A DNA stretch of 64,000 bases from assembly GCA_947503885.1 (NCBI GenBank), contig CANNFD010000006.1, positions 1-64,000 on the forward strand. The letters run 5' to 3'. The notes beneath the pieces were generated by a model that was not told the DNA's origin, ran no database searches, and saw only the letters and a program-made list of their open reading frames with translations. Of the stretch, positions 16,877 to 27,800 are shown one piece after another. This stretch comes from an uncultured Olleya sp. (GTDB lineage: Bacteria > Bacteroidota > Bacteroidia > Flavobacteriales > Flavobacteriaceae). The position numbers were made by a program, and so were the translations under genes. Position 1 is the first letter of the stretch. Each line of letters opens with the position of its first letter.

Positions 16877-16998
16877 GGTTGATTTTGTTTAAAAATTAAT
16901 ATGGTTTTCAACAAATCAAAAAAAAACACTTCTAAACTAATTTATTTTTCAAAAAACACTGTATTTCATCGAAAAAGCCATTATTTTCAAAATCGTGT

Positions 16999-17053
16999 TG
17001 TGGTTAAAACCACACTTGACTGATTTTCAATCAAAAAAAGACTGAGAAAATCA
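16999..17053 (-). other. Two short hairpins after the present remB stop codon
   Basis: TGATTTTC/GAAAATCA (17021-17028 with 17046-17053) begins 5 bases after the remB stop. The palindrome TGTGGTT-AA-AACCACA follows at 16999-17014. Neither has a proper U-tract, so termination here is likely to be weaker than at 15737-15773. Confidence 0.35.
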
Positions 17054-17055
17054 AC

Positions 17056-17189
17056 TTTTACAAATCAAAATACCAATTAAATAAGTCTGTTCTAACCCCA
17101 AAATTAATCCAAACTGTACTGTTATTATAAACCGAAGCTGTTTGTGCTTCTGGGTTAAAATTACGATAACTTAAATTCACAAATGCTTT
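17056..17189 (-). repeat. Second (functional) copy of the duplicated remB 3' end
   Basis: These bases are the counterpart of 15787-15920, with three differences in 134. This copy is in frame with the rest of the remB-like gene and keeps the Trp codon, so it serves as the working end of the gene. Confidence 0.93.
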
Positions 17190-19193
17190 TAAATTAGAGG
17201 CTGGATTAACCAAATAACCTAATTGCCCACTTGCATTTATAGACGTTGTTTTTATACCTTGACCAATTGTTACTCCTGTATCAAAAGGACGGTCATTATA
17301 ATCTTTATATATATCTGCTCCGTAACTAAAGTTATCTGTACCGTCGTTAACATCCAATCCTCTTACACCTGTTACTAATTTAGCCTCACCAAACCAACGG
17401 TCTTTTTGGTAACGCCCAATTAATACTAACTCTCTAAAATTTGCTCCCCAAAGGTGTGCCATAGGCTGATTATTGTGTGCATAGTTTAGTACAATTGTAT
17501 TATGAGAATAAGTATATGGTCTTACTTGGTTGTATTCTGCTTGAAGCATTAAATTTTTCACTTTAAAGGCATTGTAATATTTTGCACCTAATTGGAAACC
17601 AAATTTGTTTTTCCAACTTTTGTTCCCTCCTGTAACATCACTTAATGAAAATTCGTCTAAAATAAATTGACCATATAAATTAGCGTTATCGCTTAACTTA
17701 TATTTTGCTGAGGCACCTAAAATTGCATTTCCAGCACCTTGACCTGTTTCAAACTCTATAGCTCTAAAAAAGATTAAAGGGTTTAGATAATTAATATCAA
17801 AACCTCTGTCGTTAGAGTTTTCCCAAATTACAGATTCAAATAACCCTAAATTAAAACGTTTGGACACATTCCAACTTAAATAATGGTTTGCAATATATTT
17901 TGTTCTAAATGCTTTATCCACCACTGCAGCATCACGCACATCCTTTAACCATGTCCAAGTATTAGTGTATTTGATTTTCCAAAAAGTAGTATTTAATTTT
18001 AAAAATGGATAAGGTGAGGCAACATCACTTTGTAACAAGCTTCTATAACCATCACCAATAAACTGTTTACCATGACCAAATTGTACATTTAAAAACTTTG
18101 CAGGTGTATAAGACAAATAAGCTTCAGCTACGGGGTAATCATAACCATCCTCTTTAAAGCGTTTAGCGATACCACGTCCAGGGATTATTGCAGGGTCGGG
18201 ACCAAAAGCCTTCAGACTTTCTGCATATTGATTATAATATTGAGCAAATCGTCCTTGGTTTTCAAAAACTGAGGCTGAAAAACTAAGCTTACCACCTAAA
18301 CCTCCTTGAATATACAAACCACGAGTATTGTTATAGGTGCTACCAAAATCAGCATCTGTGTCTTTTCCTAATTGTAAATCTAAAATAGGATCTACGGTAA
18401 ACCAATAATCTTCACCTTGTATTTGTGCAAGATGTTGGTTCCACAACTTACGTCCAACCCACGTATCTGTTTTTTTATTTAGTTTATCATTTTCTGCAGA
18501 AAAATCATAATAATTAGAAACATCTTCATACCTAAAAGGTTTTGAGGCAGTATGGCTATTTGTTCCTATCCTGTTAATATCTTGATCAAATCTAGAATAA
18601 TTCTCATGCGAAAACGGGATGTTGACTTGACTTGTATATGCTTTGTTAGAGTATTTTGTTATCGCTTTTTGAACGCTATCAAATTCTTTTTTGGCTTGTT
18701 GCTGTAAGGCGGTTAGTTGTTCTATTTGATTAACTTCCTTTAGGTTATCACTTTTAGTTTCTGCTACAGCAGGGCTATCACTTGGGATATTTTTCTTGTT
18801 TAAAGGAAAATATAACGTCATACTGTATTGCTTAAACGTAGGATTACCACTGTAAGTTGCAGGTTCTATTATAGGAAAGTCAGAAAACACACGATTGACT
18901 TCTTCTTTTAATTCTTTGTTTTCTGCCTCAACATATACTGTTTTAAAAACACCTTTTTTAGTGACTTCAAAAATAATAGCAACCTCGCCCTTATAATCTA
19001 CAGTCAGGGTTTCTGGTTGTTTAAATTTTGTATAAATAGTTTTATAAACTTCTTGATTAAAGCAATAATCTAATTGTTTTACTGGAGTGTCTTTACAGTT
19101 TTCAAAACGTGGAGACACTAGATAAACGGTTCTATCCTGCGCATAAGAAACTACAGAACACGTTAATAAAAGTCCTAAAATGAAAGTCTTCAT
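17058..19193 (-). CDS. RemB-like gliding-associated outer-membrane beta-barrel protein with a TonB_C-like N-terminal domain
   Basis: The 711-residue protein has a signal peptide (MKTFILGLLLTCSVVSYAQ). Residues ~25-135 resemble the C-terminal domain of the two TonB proteins encoded next to it: a Cys pair 11 apart, then VAIIFEVTKKGVFKTVYVEA, and a closing TLYFPL. A hydrophilic linker follows. From ~220 on there are alternating beta strands with many aromatic residues, as in Wzi-like outer-membrane barrels (LNVQFGHGKQFIGDGYRSLL), ending in WYFDL. Proteins of this layout are annotated RemB in gliding flavobacteria; I rely on size, layout and neighbourhood (tonB, gcvH, sprA) for that name. Its 3' end was replaced by the inserted segment. 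Confidence 0.7.
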   Translation of the reverse strand: MKTFILGLLLTCSVVSYAQDRTVYLVSPRFENCKDTPVKQLDYCFNQEVYKTIYTKFKQPETLTVDYKGEVAIIFEVTKKGVFKTVYVEAENKELKEEVNRVFSDFPIIEPATYSGNPTFKQYSMTLYFPLNKKNIPSDSPAVAETKSDNLKEVNQIEQLTALQQQAKKEFDSVQKAITKYSNKAYTSQVNIPFSHENYSRFDQDINRIGTNSHTASKPFRYEDVSNYYDFSAENDKLNKKTDTWVGRKLWNQHLAQIQGEDYWFTVDPILDLQLGKDTDADFGSTYNNTRGLYIQGGLGGKLSFSASVFENQGRFAQYYNQYAESLKAFGPDPAIIPGRGIAKRFKEDGYDYPVAEAYLSYTPAKFLNVQFGHGKQFIGDGYRSLLQSDVASPYPFLKLNTTFWKIKYTNTWTWLKDVRDAAVVDKAFRTKYIANHYLSWNVSKRFNLGLFESVIWENSNDRGFDINYLNPLIFFRAIEFETGQGAGNAILGASAKYKLSDNANLYGQFILDEFSLSDVTGGNKSWKNKFGFQLGAKYYNAFKVKNLMLQAEYNQVRPYTYSHNTIVLNYAHNNQPMAHLWGANFRELVLIGRYQKDRWFGEAKLVTGVRGLDVNDGTDNFSYGADIYKDYNDRPFDTGVTIGQGIKTTSINASGQLGYLVNPASNLKAFVNLSYRNFNPEAQTASVYNNSTVWINFGVRTDLFNWYFDL

Positions 19194-19256
19194 ATTTAGT
19201 TTGGGGTTTAAATTATGCCGAAAGATACTGCTTTTTATTAACGCTTTAAAATAGAA

Positions 19257-19287
19257 AAAGTCGCTACTTAAAAAAAGTAACGACTTT
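19257..19287 (-). terminator. Intrinsic terminator after the distal tonB gene
   Basis: A stem of AAAGTCG/CGACTTT plus TACTT/AAGTA, interrupted by one mismatch, closes an A-rich loop. The minus strand continues TTCTATTTTAAAG. It separates the tonB gene from remB. Confidence 0.65.
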
Positions 19288-19306
19288 AAAAAATATTTGA
19301 TTAGTC

Positions 19307-20116
19307 TTAATATTTAACTTGAAATGCAATTGGCAAAGTGTATAAAACAGAAACCGGTTTCCCTCCTTGAAGCCCTGGCGTCATCTGTGGTACCTTTGAC
19401 ACGACATTACCAGCTTCTTCTTCAAGTCTTTTATGTGGCGCCCTAGTTTGCACTAGCTCGGCTTGTCCAAACTTGTTAATTCTAAATTGCACATAAATTT
19501 TTTGAACACCTTCTTTTAACCCTAATTCTGCGCCAAAACTTGCATCAAATCGTCTTTTAACAATTTTAGTAAGCTTTTCAGACATACATTTTTTTCTCTC
19601 GTCATTATTAGTTGCGCTTTCACATCCTGGAAAAATAGGCATAACTTCTACTTTTTCAAATGGTAAGTCTATTGGTTCGTCTACTTTTTCAGGATCTAAA
19701 GTGTTTAGGTCAATAATAACTTTTCCTTTAGGTTTAGTCGGCTGGACAATTTCCGTAACTACATTTTCTGTTTCCTTTTGGTCTGGTGTGTTATTATCAA
19801 TAATTTCTGGTTCAATAATATGCACAGGTTTAGTTTTAACTGGTTCTAGGGTTTCTACAGCTTCTGGTTCTACCAAAACGGACGGAGCAAATAAATAATC
19901 TTCATCAGAGTCTACAAATGCAGTGTCATTTATTTTAAAGTTATCCCCTTCAAAGCGCATCTCTAAAGCACCATAGCTAGCTAATAGGCAAATAATTAAA
20001 CCTATTTGAAAATAAAGCGATGAGTTTTTTTGTAAATTTGCATCATGCTTTTGTGATTTTTGTACGTTTTTCTCATTTTGGCGAGTGAGATCACGAGATT
20101 CTTTCGAGTTTTTCAT
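19307..20116 (-). CDS. TonB-family energy transducer (distal copy)
   Basis: This 269-residue protein couples the proton-motive force to outer-membrane receptors. It has a long polar N-terminus, one membrane helix (about 33-50, LYFQIGLIICLLASYGAL), a Pro/Glu-rich periplasmic linker (60-145) and a TonB_C domain (150-269). The domain starts with the Bacteroidota-type signature VMPIFPGCESATNNDERKK and ends with YTLPIAFQVKY. It is a clear paralogue of the next gene. Each has its own terminator, so the two are probably expressed separately. Confidence 0.93.
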   Translation of the reverse strand: MKNSKESRDLTRQNEKNVQKSQKHDANLQKNSSLYFQIGLIICLLASYGALEMRFEGDNFKINDTAFVDSDEDYLFAPSVLVEPEAVETLEPVKTKPVHIIEPEIIDNNTPDQKETENVVTEIVQPTKPKGKVIIDLNTLDPEKVDEPIDLPFEKVEVMPIFPGCESATNNDERKKCMSEKLTKIVKRRFDASFGAELGLKEGVQKIYVQFRINKFGQAELVQTRAPHKRLEEEAGNVVSKVPQMTPGLQGGKPVSVLYTLPIAFQVKY

Positions 20117-20174
20117 AATATATATAGTTTAAATGTTAATGTTATGTCAAAATCACAATAAGCATACCAAAAAC

Positions 20175-20208
20175 AAAAATCCCGTTACTTAATTGTAACG
20201 GGATTTTT
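20175..20208 (-). terminator. Intrinsic terminator after the proximal tonB gene
   Basis: A perfect 14-bp stem (AAAAATCCCGTTAC/GTAACGGGATTTTT) has a 6-nt loop, with a U-tract on the minus strand. It is one of the strongest terminators in the window. Confidence 0.9.
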
Positions 20209-20228
20209 AAATATATATGGAATATGTA

Positions 20229-20954
20229 TTATTCTACTTTAAAAGTAATAGGTAATCCGTATGGTACGTTTACTGCTTTACCTCTTTGTCTACCTGCCTT
20301 CATTTTTGGTAACTTAGCAATTACACGTTTTGCTTCAGCTTCTAATTTAGGGTGAGGTGCTCTAGCTTGGATATTTACAATGTTACCTGTTTTATCAATT
20401 TTAAAACCAACATTGATACGTTTAATACCACTATCTAATCCTAACTCTTGAGCTAATTCACTATTGAAATTTTTTCTTACGAATTTTCCAATTTTCTCAG
20501 ACATACATTTTTTCTTAGCATTATTGTTTGGTTCTCCCTCGCAACCTGGATAAACTGGTACATTTTCAATAATTGAAAATGGTACATCTACATCCTCTTC
20601 AACTTCTTCAACCTCAACATCTGCTATTTCTATTTCTACAACTTCTTCTTGAGTAGTTTCAGTAGACTCGATAATTGTTTCTTCAACGTCTTCCTCATCT
20701 TCAACAACTTCAATTACTTCAGGAGCTGCTGGTGGTGGCGGTGGTGGCGGTGGTGTGTTTAATATTTCAGTGATTGGAACATCATCATCATCTTCTTCAT
20801 CAAAAACTAATTGTCCGATATCAATATCTGACTTATCTGTTGTTGTATAATTTATTGCTGAATACGATAAAAATAGCATTAATGCTAGTCCTACTGCAAC
20901 ATAAAGCGAACTGTTACGTCCAACGTCTGCTTTTGTATTTTTTTTAGGTTCCAT
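20229..20954 (-). CDS. TonB-family energy transducer (proximal copy)
   Basis: The 241-residue protein has the same plan as the neighbouring TonB: one helix (about 14-33), a linker with eight consecutive prolines followed by a strongly acidic Glu/Val-rich stretch, and a TonB_C domain from ~130 with VPVYPGCEGEPNNNAKKKC. The closing strand is VPYGLPITFKVE. The domain would contact TonB boxes of outer-membrane receptors. It lies between the VanZ-like gene (58 bp upstream) and the second tonB. Confidence 0.94.
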   Translation of the reverse strand: MEPKKNTKADVGRNSSLYVAVGLALMLFLSYSAINYTTTDKSDIDIGQLVFDEEDDDDVPITEILNTPPPPPPPPAAPEVIEVVEDEEDVEETIIESTETTQEEVVEIEIADVEVEEVEEDVDVPFSIIENVPVYPGCEGEPNNNAKKKCMSEKIGKFVRKNFNSELAQELGLDSGIKRINVGFKIDKTGNIVNIQARAPHPKLEAEAKRVIAKLPKMKAGRQRGKAVNVPYGLPITFKVE

Positions 20955-21012
20955 ATCTGTAATTTTAAACTGAATGCTAAAATAACTATTTATTTGTCAA
21001 AAAAACAAGGTA

Positions 21013-21384
21013 TTAGTTGTTTTTAACTTTCAAATTAGTAATAATATTAATTAATAATACTGCTATTAAAGTGCCTGTAATGTTAGCCAAAACATCTTTA
21101 TAGTCAGCTTGTCTACTTTGTGTTGTTACTTGTTGTAATACCTCAATTACTATACCAAAAATCACAGAATATATAACTGTTATTTTAATAGCTTGGCTTT
21201 TGCTTTTTTTAAATGAAATTAAAAAGGTAAAAAACCAAAGAAAAGTAAAAACAAAATATGCTATTGCATGTATGACTTTATCATTACTTTTAGGTAACTC
21301 AACAACTTCTTCAACTTTTATTAGACTTGCTATAAGCAGTGCAATACTAAATCCAACACTAATAATTGGAAGTAATTTACGCAC
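21013..21384 (-). CDS. VanZ-family membrane protein
   Basis: This 123-residue protein has four predicted helices. The VanZ pattern [18 protein letters not shown] is followed by [33 protein letters not shown], where the Glu and the DxxDVLAN-like stretch are the family signature. In enterococci VanZ gives low-level teicoplanin resistance; the role in flavobacteria is not known. Its start overlaps the end of gcvH by 8 bp, implying translational coupling. Confidence 0.9.
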   Translation of the reverse strand: MRKLLPIISVGFSIALLIASLIKVEEVVELPKSNDKVIHAIAYFVFTFLWFFTFLISFKKSKSQAIKITVIYSVIFGIVIEVLQQVTTQSRQADYKDVLANITGTLIAVLLINIITNLKVKNN

Positions 21385-21757
21385 TAATTAACGCTTTATA
21401 ATCGTCTGCCGATAATAAATTGTCTAATTGAGATGCATCTGAAAATTTTATTTTAACCATCCAACCGTCTCCGTATGGGTCCGTATTTACTTTTTCAGGC
21501 TCGTCTTCTAATGTGTCATTAAAAGCTATTATCTCTCCAGAAACAGGCAAGAATAAATCTGATACTGTCTTAACAGCTTCTACAGATCCAAAAACTTCAT
21601 CAGCCTCAAGTGTTTCGTCTAAAGTTTCTACCTCGACATATACGATATCTCCTAATTCGCTTTGAGCAAAATCTGTAATACCTACTGTAATTTGATCGCC
21701 TTCTACTTTAACCCACTCGTGGTCCTTAGTATATTTTAATTCTGATGGAATGTTCAT
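21377..21757 (-). CDS. gcvH: Glycine cleavage system H protein
   Basis: The 126-residue cytoplasmic protein carries the lipoyl group that shuttles the methylamine intermediate between the P, T and L proteins. The lipoylation site is Lys63 in [12 protein letters not shown]; the start [19 protein letters not shown] and the GDGWMVKI region are classic. The genes for the other glycine cleavage proteins are not in this window. A well-formed promoter lies directly upstream. Confidence 0.98.
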   Translation of the reverse strand: MNIPSELKYTKDHEWVKVEGDQITVGITDFAQSELGDIVYVEVETLDETLEADEVFGSVEAVKTVSDLFLPVSGEIIAFNDTLEDEPEKVNTDPYGDGWMVKIKFSDASQLDNLLSADDYKALISA

Positions 21758-21780
21758 TATTTAATTTATTTAGTGAGTTG

Positions 21781-21811
21781 CAAATGTATTTAAATGCCCT
21801 TTAATTTCAAA
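21781..21811 (-). promoter_or_regulatory. Bacteroidota-type promoter of gcvH
   Basis: On the minus strand TTTG (21811-21808) is followed after 19 bases by TACATTTG (21788-21781), matching the -33/-7 consensus of the Bacteroidota primary sigma factor. The start codon is 24 bases downstream of the -7 box. Confidence 0.8.
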
Positions 21812-21821
21812 CAAAGCTTTC

Positions 21822-24800
21822 TTAATTTCCAAAATTATATCTTAATGTTAATCCTGAACGAATTGTTGTTTGCGGAAATGCTGTAGAAATAGCATATTCT
21901 GAGAATGAATAATCAAAATAGAATACACCTGTTAGGTTTTTACTAAATGCATATTCTGCATTGTATTTAAGCCCCCAAATGGTTTGACCGTTTGTAATTT
22001 GATTATTCTCTAAATCAAGGTAGCGTATTATTGTTTTGTTGTCCCTAACAGAGACATCTGCAGACATTATTAAATCCGAAACTATAGATTTTTTAGGTCC
22101 TGCTAAATTTGATTTAATACGTAAGTCTTTAATACGGTATCCAAGTCCTACGACGTATTCGTTTCCTGCTATTTCTGTCATTAAATTATTATCAAAACTT
22201 AGAGAAAGCATTCTATCTTTTCTCATTTCTAATAATATTCTAACAGAGTTTTTCATTTCCATATCAAAACGGAATAATGGGCTAAACATTTCTGTTAAAG
22301 CGACACTACTATATAATTTTTCGCTTTTATAGTTTCCTGCTTGATCTAAATCTTCGGATGGTTGTGCACTATAATCAAGGCTATAATCTATACCATCAAA
22401 ATCAAGGTTGGTTCTAAATTGACCTATATTATAACTAGATCTGTACCCATGTGTTAATGAGAAACGTTTAAAATTCTTTTTAAACCATTTCATTTTCATA
22501 AAACCAGAATATTTTATATCCCAGTTTGGAATTGGCACATTTCTTAATGCTCCTAATTTAGTTTTACTAGCATTTTGACCTGTATATGCACTAACAAATG
22601 CTGGCAACAATACTTGTTGACTTGTTTTACCATAGCCTTTAGGGTAGCCATCTGCATCAACATCATTTGGATCAGATCCATTTTGTACTGCTAAACGTCT
22701 TGCTATTTCTAGTCTGTTTTCTCTAAAGTCATCAAATGCTTGAGAGCCTGTCTCGTCACTTTTACCAAATGCTGTTGGTAAAGTAAATGTAGAAATACTA
22801 AGATTACCATAGGTATTAGGTGTTAAGGACAAGTACTCTCCGTTTTCTACTCTATAATTTTCTGTGTAGTTTTCTGCGTAAGTCCTAAATCCAACTAAAT
22901 CAATTTTTAAATCATTAAACGGTTCTAAATTTGCAGATAGGTCTAATTGTTTAGTCTGGTTAGTAGTGTATTGTTGGTTAAAATCTGGAAAAGCTGTTAA
23001 CCAACCATTTCTAGCAGCTAAATCTCTAACATCGCTTTGACTTCCAAAAGTATAACCAATGGTAGGTTTTGCTGTCCCTAAAAACCCTGGTGTTTGTAAA
23101 TAACCTGGCAGAAAGGTACCATTGGTCTCACTATAAACAGCTTGAATACGCTTAACTGATGTTAATAATCCAATACCTACGTTTCCTATTTTAGCTCCAA
23201 TACCGTCACCTGCTTTTTTAGTAGCAGTCTGTTCTTTTTTATCTCCTGTTGGAGGCCCACTACTTCGTGTGTTTCTAGCAACTTTATTAGTTCTTGATCT
23301 AGACTTTGTTTTAACGCCTAAATATTTATACAACTTATTCATATCTAAAGTTGAATTTATATTGTGCGTATTACCATTAGAAATAGTGTTTCCTAAATTA
23401 TATGTAAGTCCGTCATTACCTACTAAATTACCAAACAAATCAGACCCTTTTTGCCACTGGAATAATCCTGTGTAAGAATACGTAGCCTTTAAAAAGCTTA
23501 ATGTAGGTATTTTATTAAGTGGTATTTCATAATTAACACCTATTTGTTGTTGTTGCCTGTTTGGGTCACCAAAATCAAAAAAGCCATCCCAAACATCTAA
23601 TAGCGGATCAGGCTCTCCGTTAATAATATTATCCTTAAAGTAATTTCTAACAATATTATTATTTGAAGAAGAGTAATTTAATTGAAGGGACTTTGTTAAA
23701 TTCCAATTTAGATTATACTGATAGTCAAAATTATAATTACGTCTGTACAATTCTTCAAGTCCAATATTACTTCCTGTTAAGTCAACATCTCTAAATTTTT
23801 GACGATTAAATTGTCGTTTTAAATCTGTATTAACGGTAAAGCTTGCTGGCATTACATTAACATTAAACTCTTTTAAAAATTTCCAATATTTTCCAGTAAA
23901 TAATGAATCGTTTTTCTTGAAAGGCTCTAAAAGTTTTGGTTCAAAATTATAAGCATAATTTACACCTGCTCTAACTTGTTTATCTACCGATCTTTCGATT
24001 TCAAAATCACGGTGTTCCATTTTGTTATATGAGTAGTTTAGGGTTAAATTTTCCACATCATAAAAACGTGGTTTACCTTCGCCTGTTCTATTCTTTTTAA
24101 CTCCTATAAAGTTTATACTTTTTCGTTTAGTATACTCTTCTGATTGTTCTAAAATCCTGTCGCGTTCTGCATTATCTTCAGCTGCATCTAAACGAGTATC
24201 CAGCTCGATATCTTCATATTGTTGATCGTATTTAGGTGTAATAACCTCTACCCCTTGTCCATAATTAAAAGGTATTTGCATTCCCCATTTTTCTGGTAAT
24301 AGTTGCCCAACATTTACATTAGTTACTACGTCATATTGTTTGCTATCCTCTAAACTACGTTCTATAGGTCCTTGGTTTACGTTACCAAAACCTGCAGTGC
24401 TCATTCTACCTGTAGCACTAACACTAGCAAAATCTGCAACTTGGGTATCTACAGTAACAATTGCTGCCCATCCCCCTTCGTTATCTAATTCTGACAAACG
24501 AAGCTCGTTAAACCAAACCTCTCCACATTGTGGATTACTAGTTCCGTTTTTAACACCAACCATTAAGGTTCTAACATCACCAAAGTTTGGATTTCCTTTG
24601 ATTGCTACACGTTGTTGTCCTAAAACATACCCACCATATTGGTCTACTACTGGAATTAAATCTCCACCAACAACATCGTAAAAACTAGCTGTCCCATTTG
24701 TTAATGTTTGCGCACTAATACCTAAAGATTTAATACGTTGTAAAATTTCTAAATCTATATTAATTTCGTTTTCTGCTGGCCAGTAGGCTTCTGCAGTTGC

Positions 24801-27800
24801 TCCACCGGTAAATACTTTTAATGGGACTTCGATTTGGTAATAGTTTTCTGTAAGGTCATTACCCATCCTAATAAACCCTACTAAATCTTTATCTGTTAAT
24901 CCTGGTGTTTCTCCATCTCTAGCATGCATAAACATTCTCAGTTTTTTATACTGACGCATGTCTACATCTATATTTTTAAAAACTGCTCTAGCATCTTTAG
25001 CTTTTAAATCACATACATCAACAACAAGAGCTTGTTCATTTTGTCTTACAATAGTATTGTTATTGTTTAATCGTTCTGGCACTACACTTGGAGGAGATAC
25101 ATAACTTCCATCATTTTCTTGTGTACTAACTGCACCCACTGTAAAATCTGTGTCCTCAAAATCTAATGGTGTTGCACCACCATCTAGTGCTAATTGAAAA
25201 CGTCTCCAGTCACTACGTACTAACTCTAATGTTCCGAATCTTAAAGTTGTGTTTTGTTGAAAATCGTTTAAATATAATCTAGAAAATCTTATAGATCTTA
25301 AATCTGTAATACCATTAACTACATATTCATCATCTGTACGAATTGGAATTCTAAATTGATACCATTTTGGATACGCAGTATCTCCGTTAGGCAAAACCCT
25401 TGGATTATTACTGTCTGTAACATTTTTGGTGTCAACAATATATTCGTTATTAATATTTAGAGAAGCAGGAGTTATTTCAATTTCATATTCATAATAACTA
25501 TCAATAGTATTCATTGTGTTATCTCTATTGACATCTTCTACATCTGGTTGAGTGGTTGACCCTCTGTTTGTGTCACTAAATGCATCTGGCGAGTTTCCTT
25601 CTAAACCATTATAAAGTTTATATCTATTAAATAAATCTCCTTCGGCATTTAAATAATAATTATAATTATCTTTTGCTGGATCGGCTAAACCAGAAAACCC
25701 AGACGGGAAATTTGCAGCCTCTTCATTGTCATCATATCCATCAAAACCAACATCCTGATTTGTACGTTCCTGTCCCGTTGTATCAAATGCATAAATTAAT
25801 GCTTGATTTTGTGGCACTACAGATTGAAAAGCTGTTTGTTGTAACAAACTAATATTACCATCTTGTGGCAAACCGTTTTCGTATTGTTTACGTCCATCTT
25901 TAAGCACATCTTCAGAGATATTACCTAAGTTGATATATAATTTTCCTCCCGGGTTACTGGGGTTTTCTTGAAAAGGATCTTGTAACCAAAACTCAATATA
26001 CTCTACATTTGATTGTTCAAAATCTGTTGATGTAATTTGTCTTGTAATACCAGCCCAGCTACTTTGTGGGTTAGATATTGTTCCACTTTCTGTTCCTGGT
26101 TCAAAATTATAAGGACCACGTTCTTGCGGGTAATATGTTAAGTCAAGCGTGTTTAATACTGATGTTTGACCTTGGGCAATATCCTGTTGCGGAAACAACT
26201 CGTTTACAAATACTCTACTTGTATACAAACTAGACATATCATCATCTGAAATACCTGAAGGACGTTGACTGCCATAAAATATTGGGTCAATAGTATACCA
26301 GTTAAGCATTGCTCTACCGTATCCGTTTTCTATTCCGTTATTATCAAATGCTGTAGTATTATTAACATTTAAAGGCCTACTTGAAATACTCCAAGATTGA
26401 GACGATTTTAAATCTATCCCGTTTTGTGTTCCTTCAAAATCATCAATATAAGCTGTTGCTTCTCCGTTAAAATCAGTCCCTTTTGGTGCGCCAGGCAACA
26501 AATAAGCAAAATCTCCTCTAACAGAAATATTAGATGGAGCATCGGTATCAATATTTGGTAGCTTATTTACTAATCGAGAAAGAAATGGCAACTCTGAAGA
26601 ATAGTTGGCGTTAAATCCAAGAATAGTATTATTGATAGGCTCGTTGCTATAGTTAGCTTTTTGAGTGATTGGACGTTCGTTTAAATTAATATACGTTGCT
26701 CCAATCACAAAGTTTTTATTAAACTGGTGCTCTACATTTAAACCTGTGTAGCGTTTAGTTTGCTGTCCAAAAATAGAATTATTTTCTGTAGAAACTTCAA
26801 TAGGTACATTTGAAGCTTTTAGACCTTCGTCTATAATATACACACGTCCTAATTGATAGTTAACAGTATAGTCTTGACCTTCTACCAAAACACGTCCTCC
26901 AGCACTAACACGTACAGAACCTCTTGGCACATTAAATCCTCCGATTGGAATACCATCGCCTCCAGAAGATTTATAACGTCCTTTAATTAGGAATTTATTT
27001 TTCTGACTCTCATCTAAAGCAGCTGTTTTAGTTGCTTTATACAGTAAGTCGTAAACATATTTTTCTTGATTGGCATTAGCATAGGTATCTGATTGATAGT
27101 CTGACGCATTATTACCTGGGTTATTATCATTGTCTAATACATCAAATAAATACCTTCCAAAAGGCTCTACTTTAGTAAACACTATTTTTCCGTTTTGCGG
27201 AATTACGGTTATGCCTGGAACAAAATCAAAAAACCCATCTCCTTTAGCTTGTGGGTCGTTATTATAATTTAATCTATCTAGATTAAATAGTTGTAATAAT
27301 GTTGTTTGATCAATTGGCTCTCCTTCAAAATCAGTTCCAAATGGAGTCCCATCGACCGGTGTAATATAATTTAACGGTGAAGATTCGTTATAAAAAATAT
27401 TAAGCTTAAAATCTTCTTGTGTTAGTTGAAAAGCGCCTGTATCATAAACGTTTTTCATCATTAAGTCCCAAATTGGTTGGGACACACTTGTAATACTACT
27501 TTTAAGTAATTTTAGTACCAATGCATTGTTAGTTACATTAGTTACTTCGCCTTGACTATTAACATCTACATCTGTTGCTCCGATACCATCATTTGCAAAT
27601 TCACCTACTTGAAAAACCTGACCGCCAACAGTATATTGATAAGCTACTGCTAATACTTCGTCATTATTTAAACGTTGATTTAATGAAATATACCCTAACT
27701 GAGTATTAAGTGTAAACTCTTGACCTTCAGTTAACTTTCTAGTATTTTCTTGTTTAGCAAAATCAAATCCTTCGTTAAAACCTGGTATTAATATTCCACT

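Larger units (their letters stand above)
15921..17055. mobile_element. Small inserted segment flanked by copies of the remB 3' end
   Basis: This 1135-bp segment separates the two 134-bp copies of the remB tail. With one copy it makes a 1269-bp unit. It carries a lipoprotein gene and a small membrane-protein gene, both on the minus strand, and is visibly richer in A/T runs than its neighbours. No transposase, integrase or terminal inverted repeats are visible. The structure suits recombination with incoming DNA that carried its own remB end, restoring the gene while pushing the old end aside. A tandem duplication alone would not explain the unrelated genes in between. Confidence 0.6.

Noticed and set aside
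15921-17055. Insertion sequence or prophage remnant
   Set aside because: No transposase or integrase frame, no terminal inverted repeats and no phage gene are visible; only the direct copies of the remB end mark the segment.
24340-24681. 113-codon open frame on the plus strand inside sprA
   Set aside because: It is antisense to the intact sprA frame, has no family features and is explained by codon bias of the real gene on the other strand.
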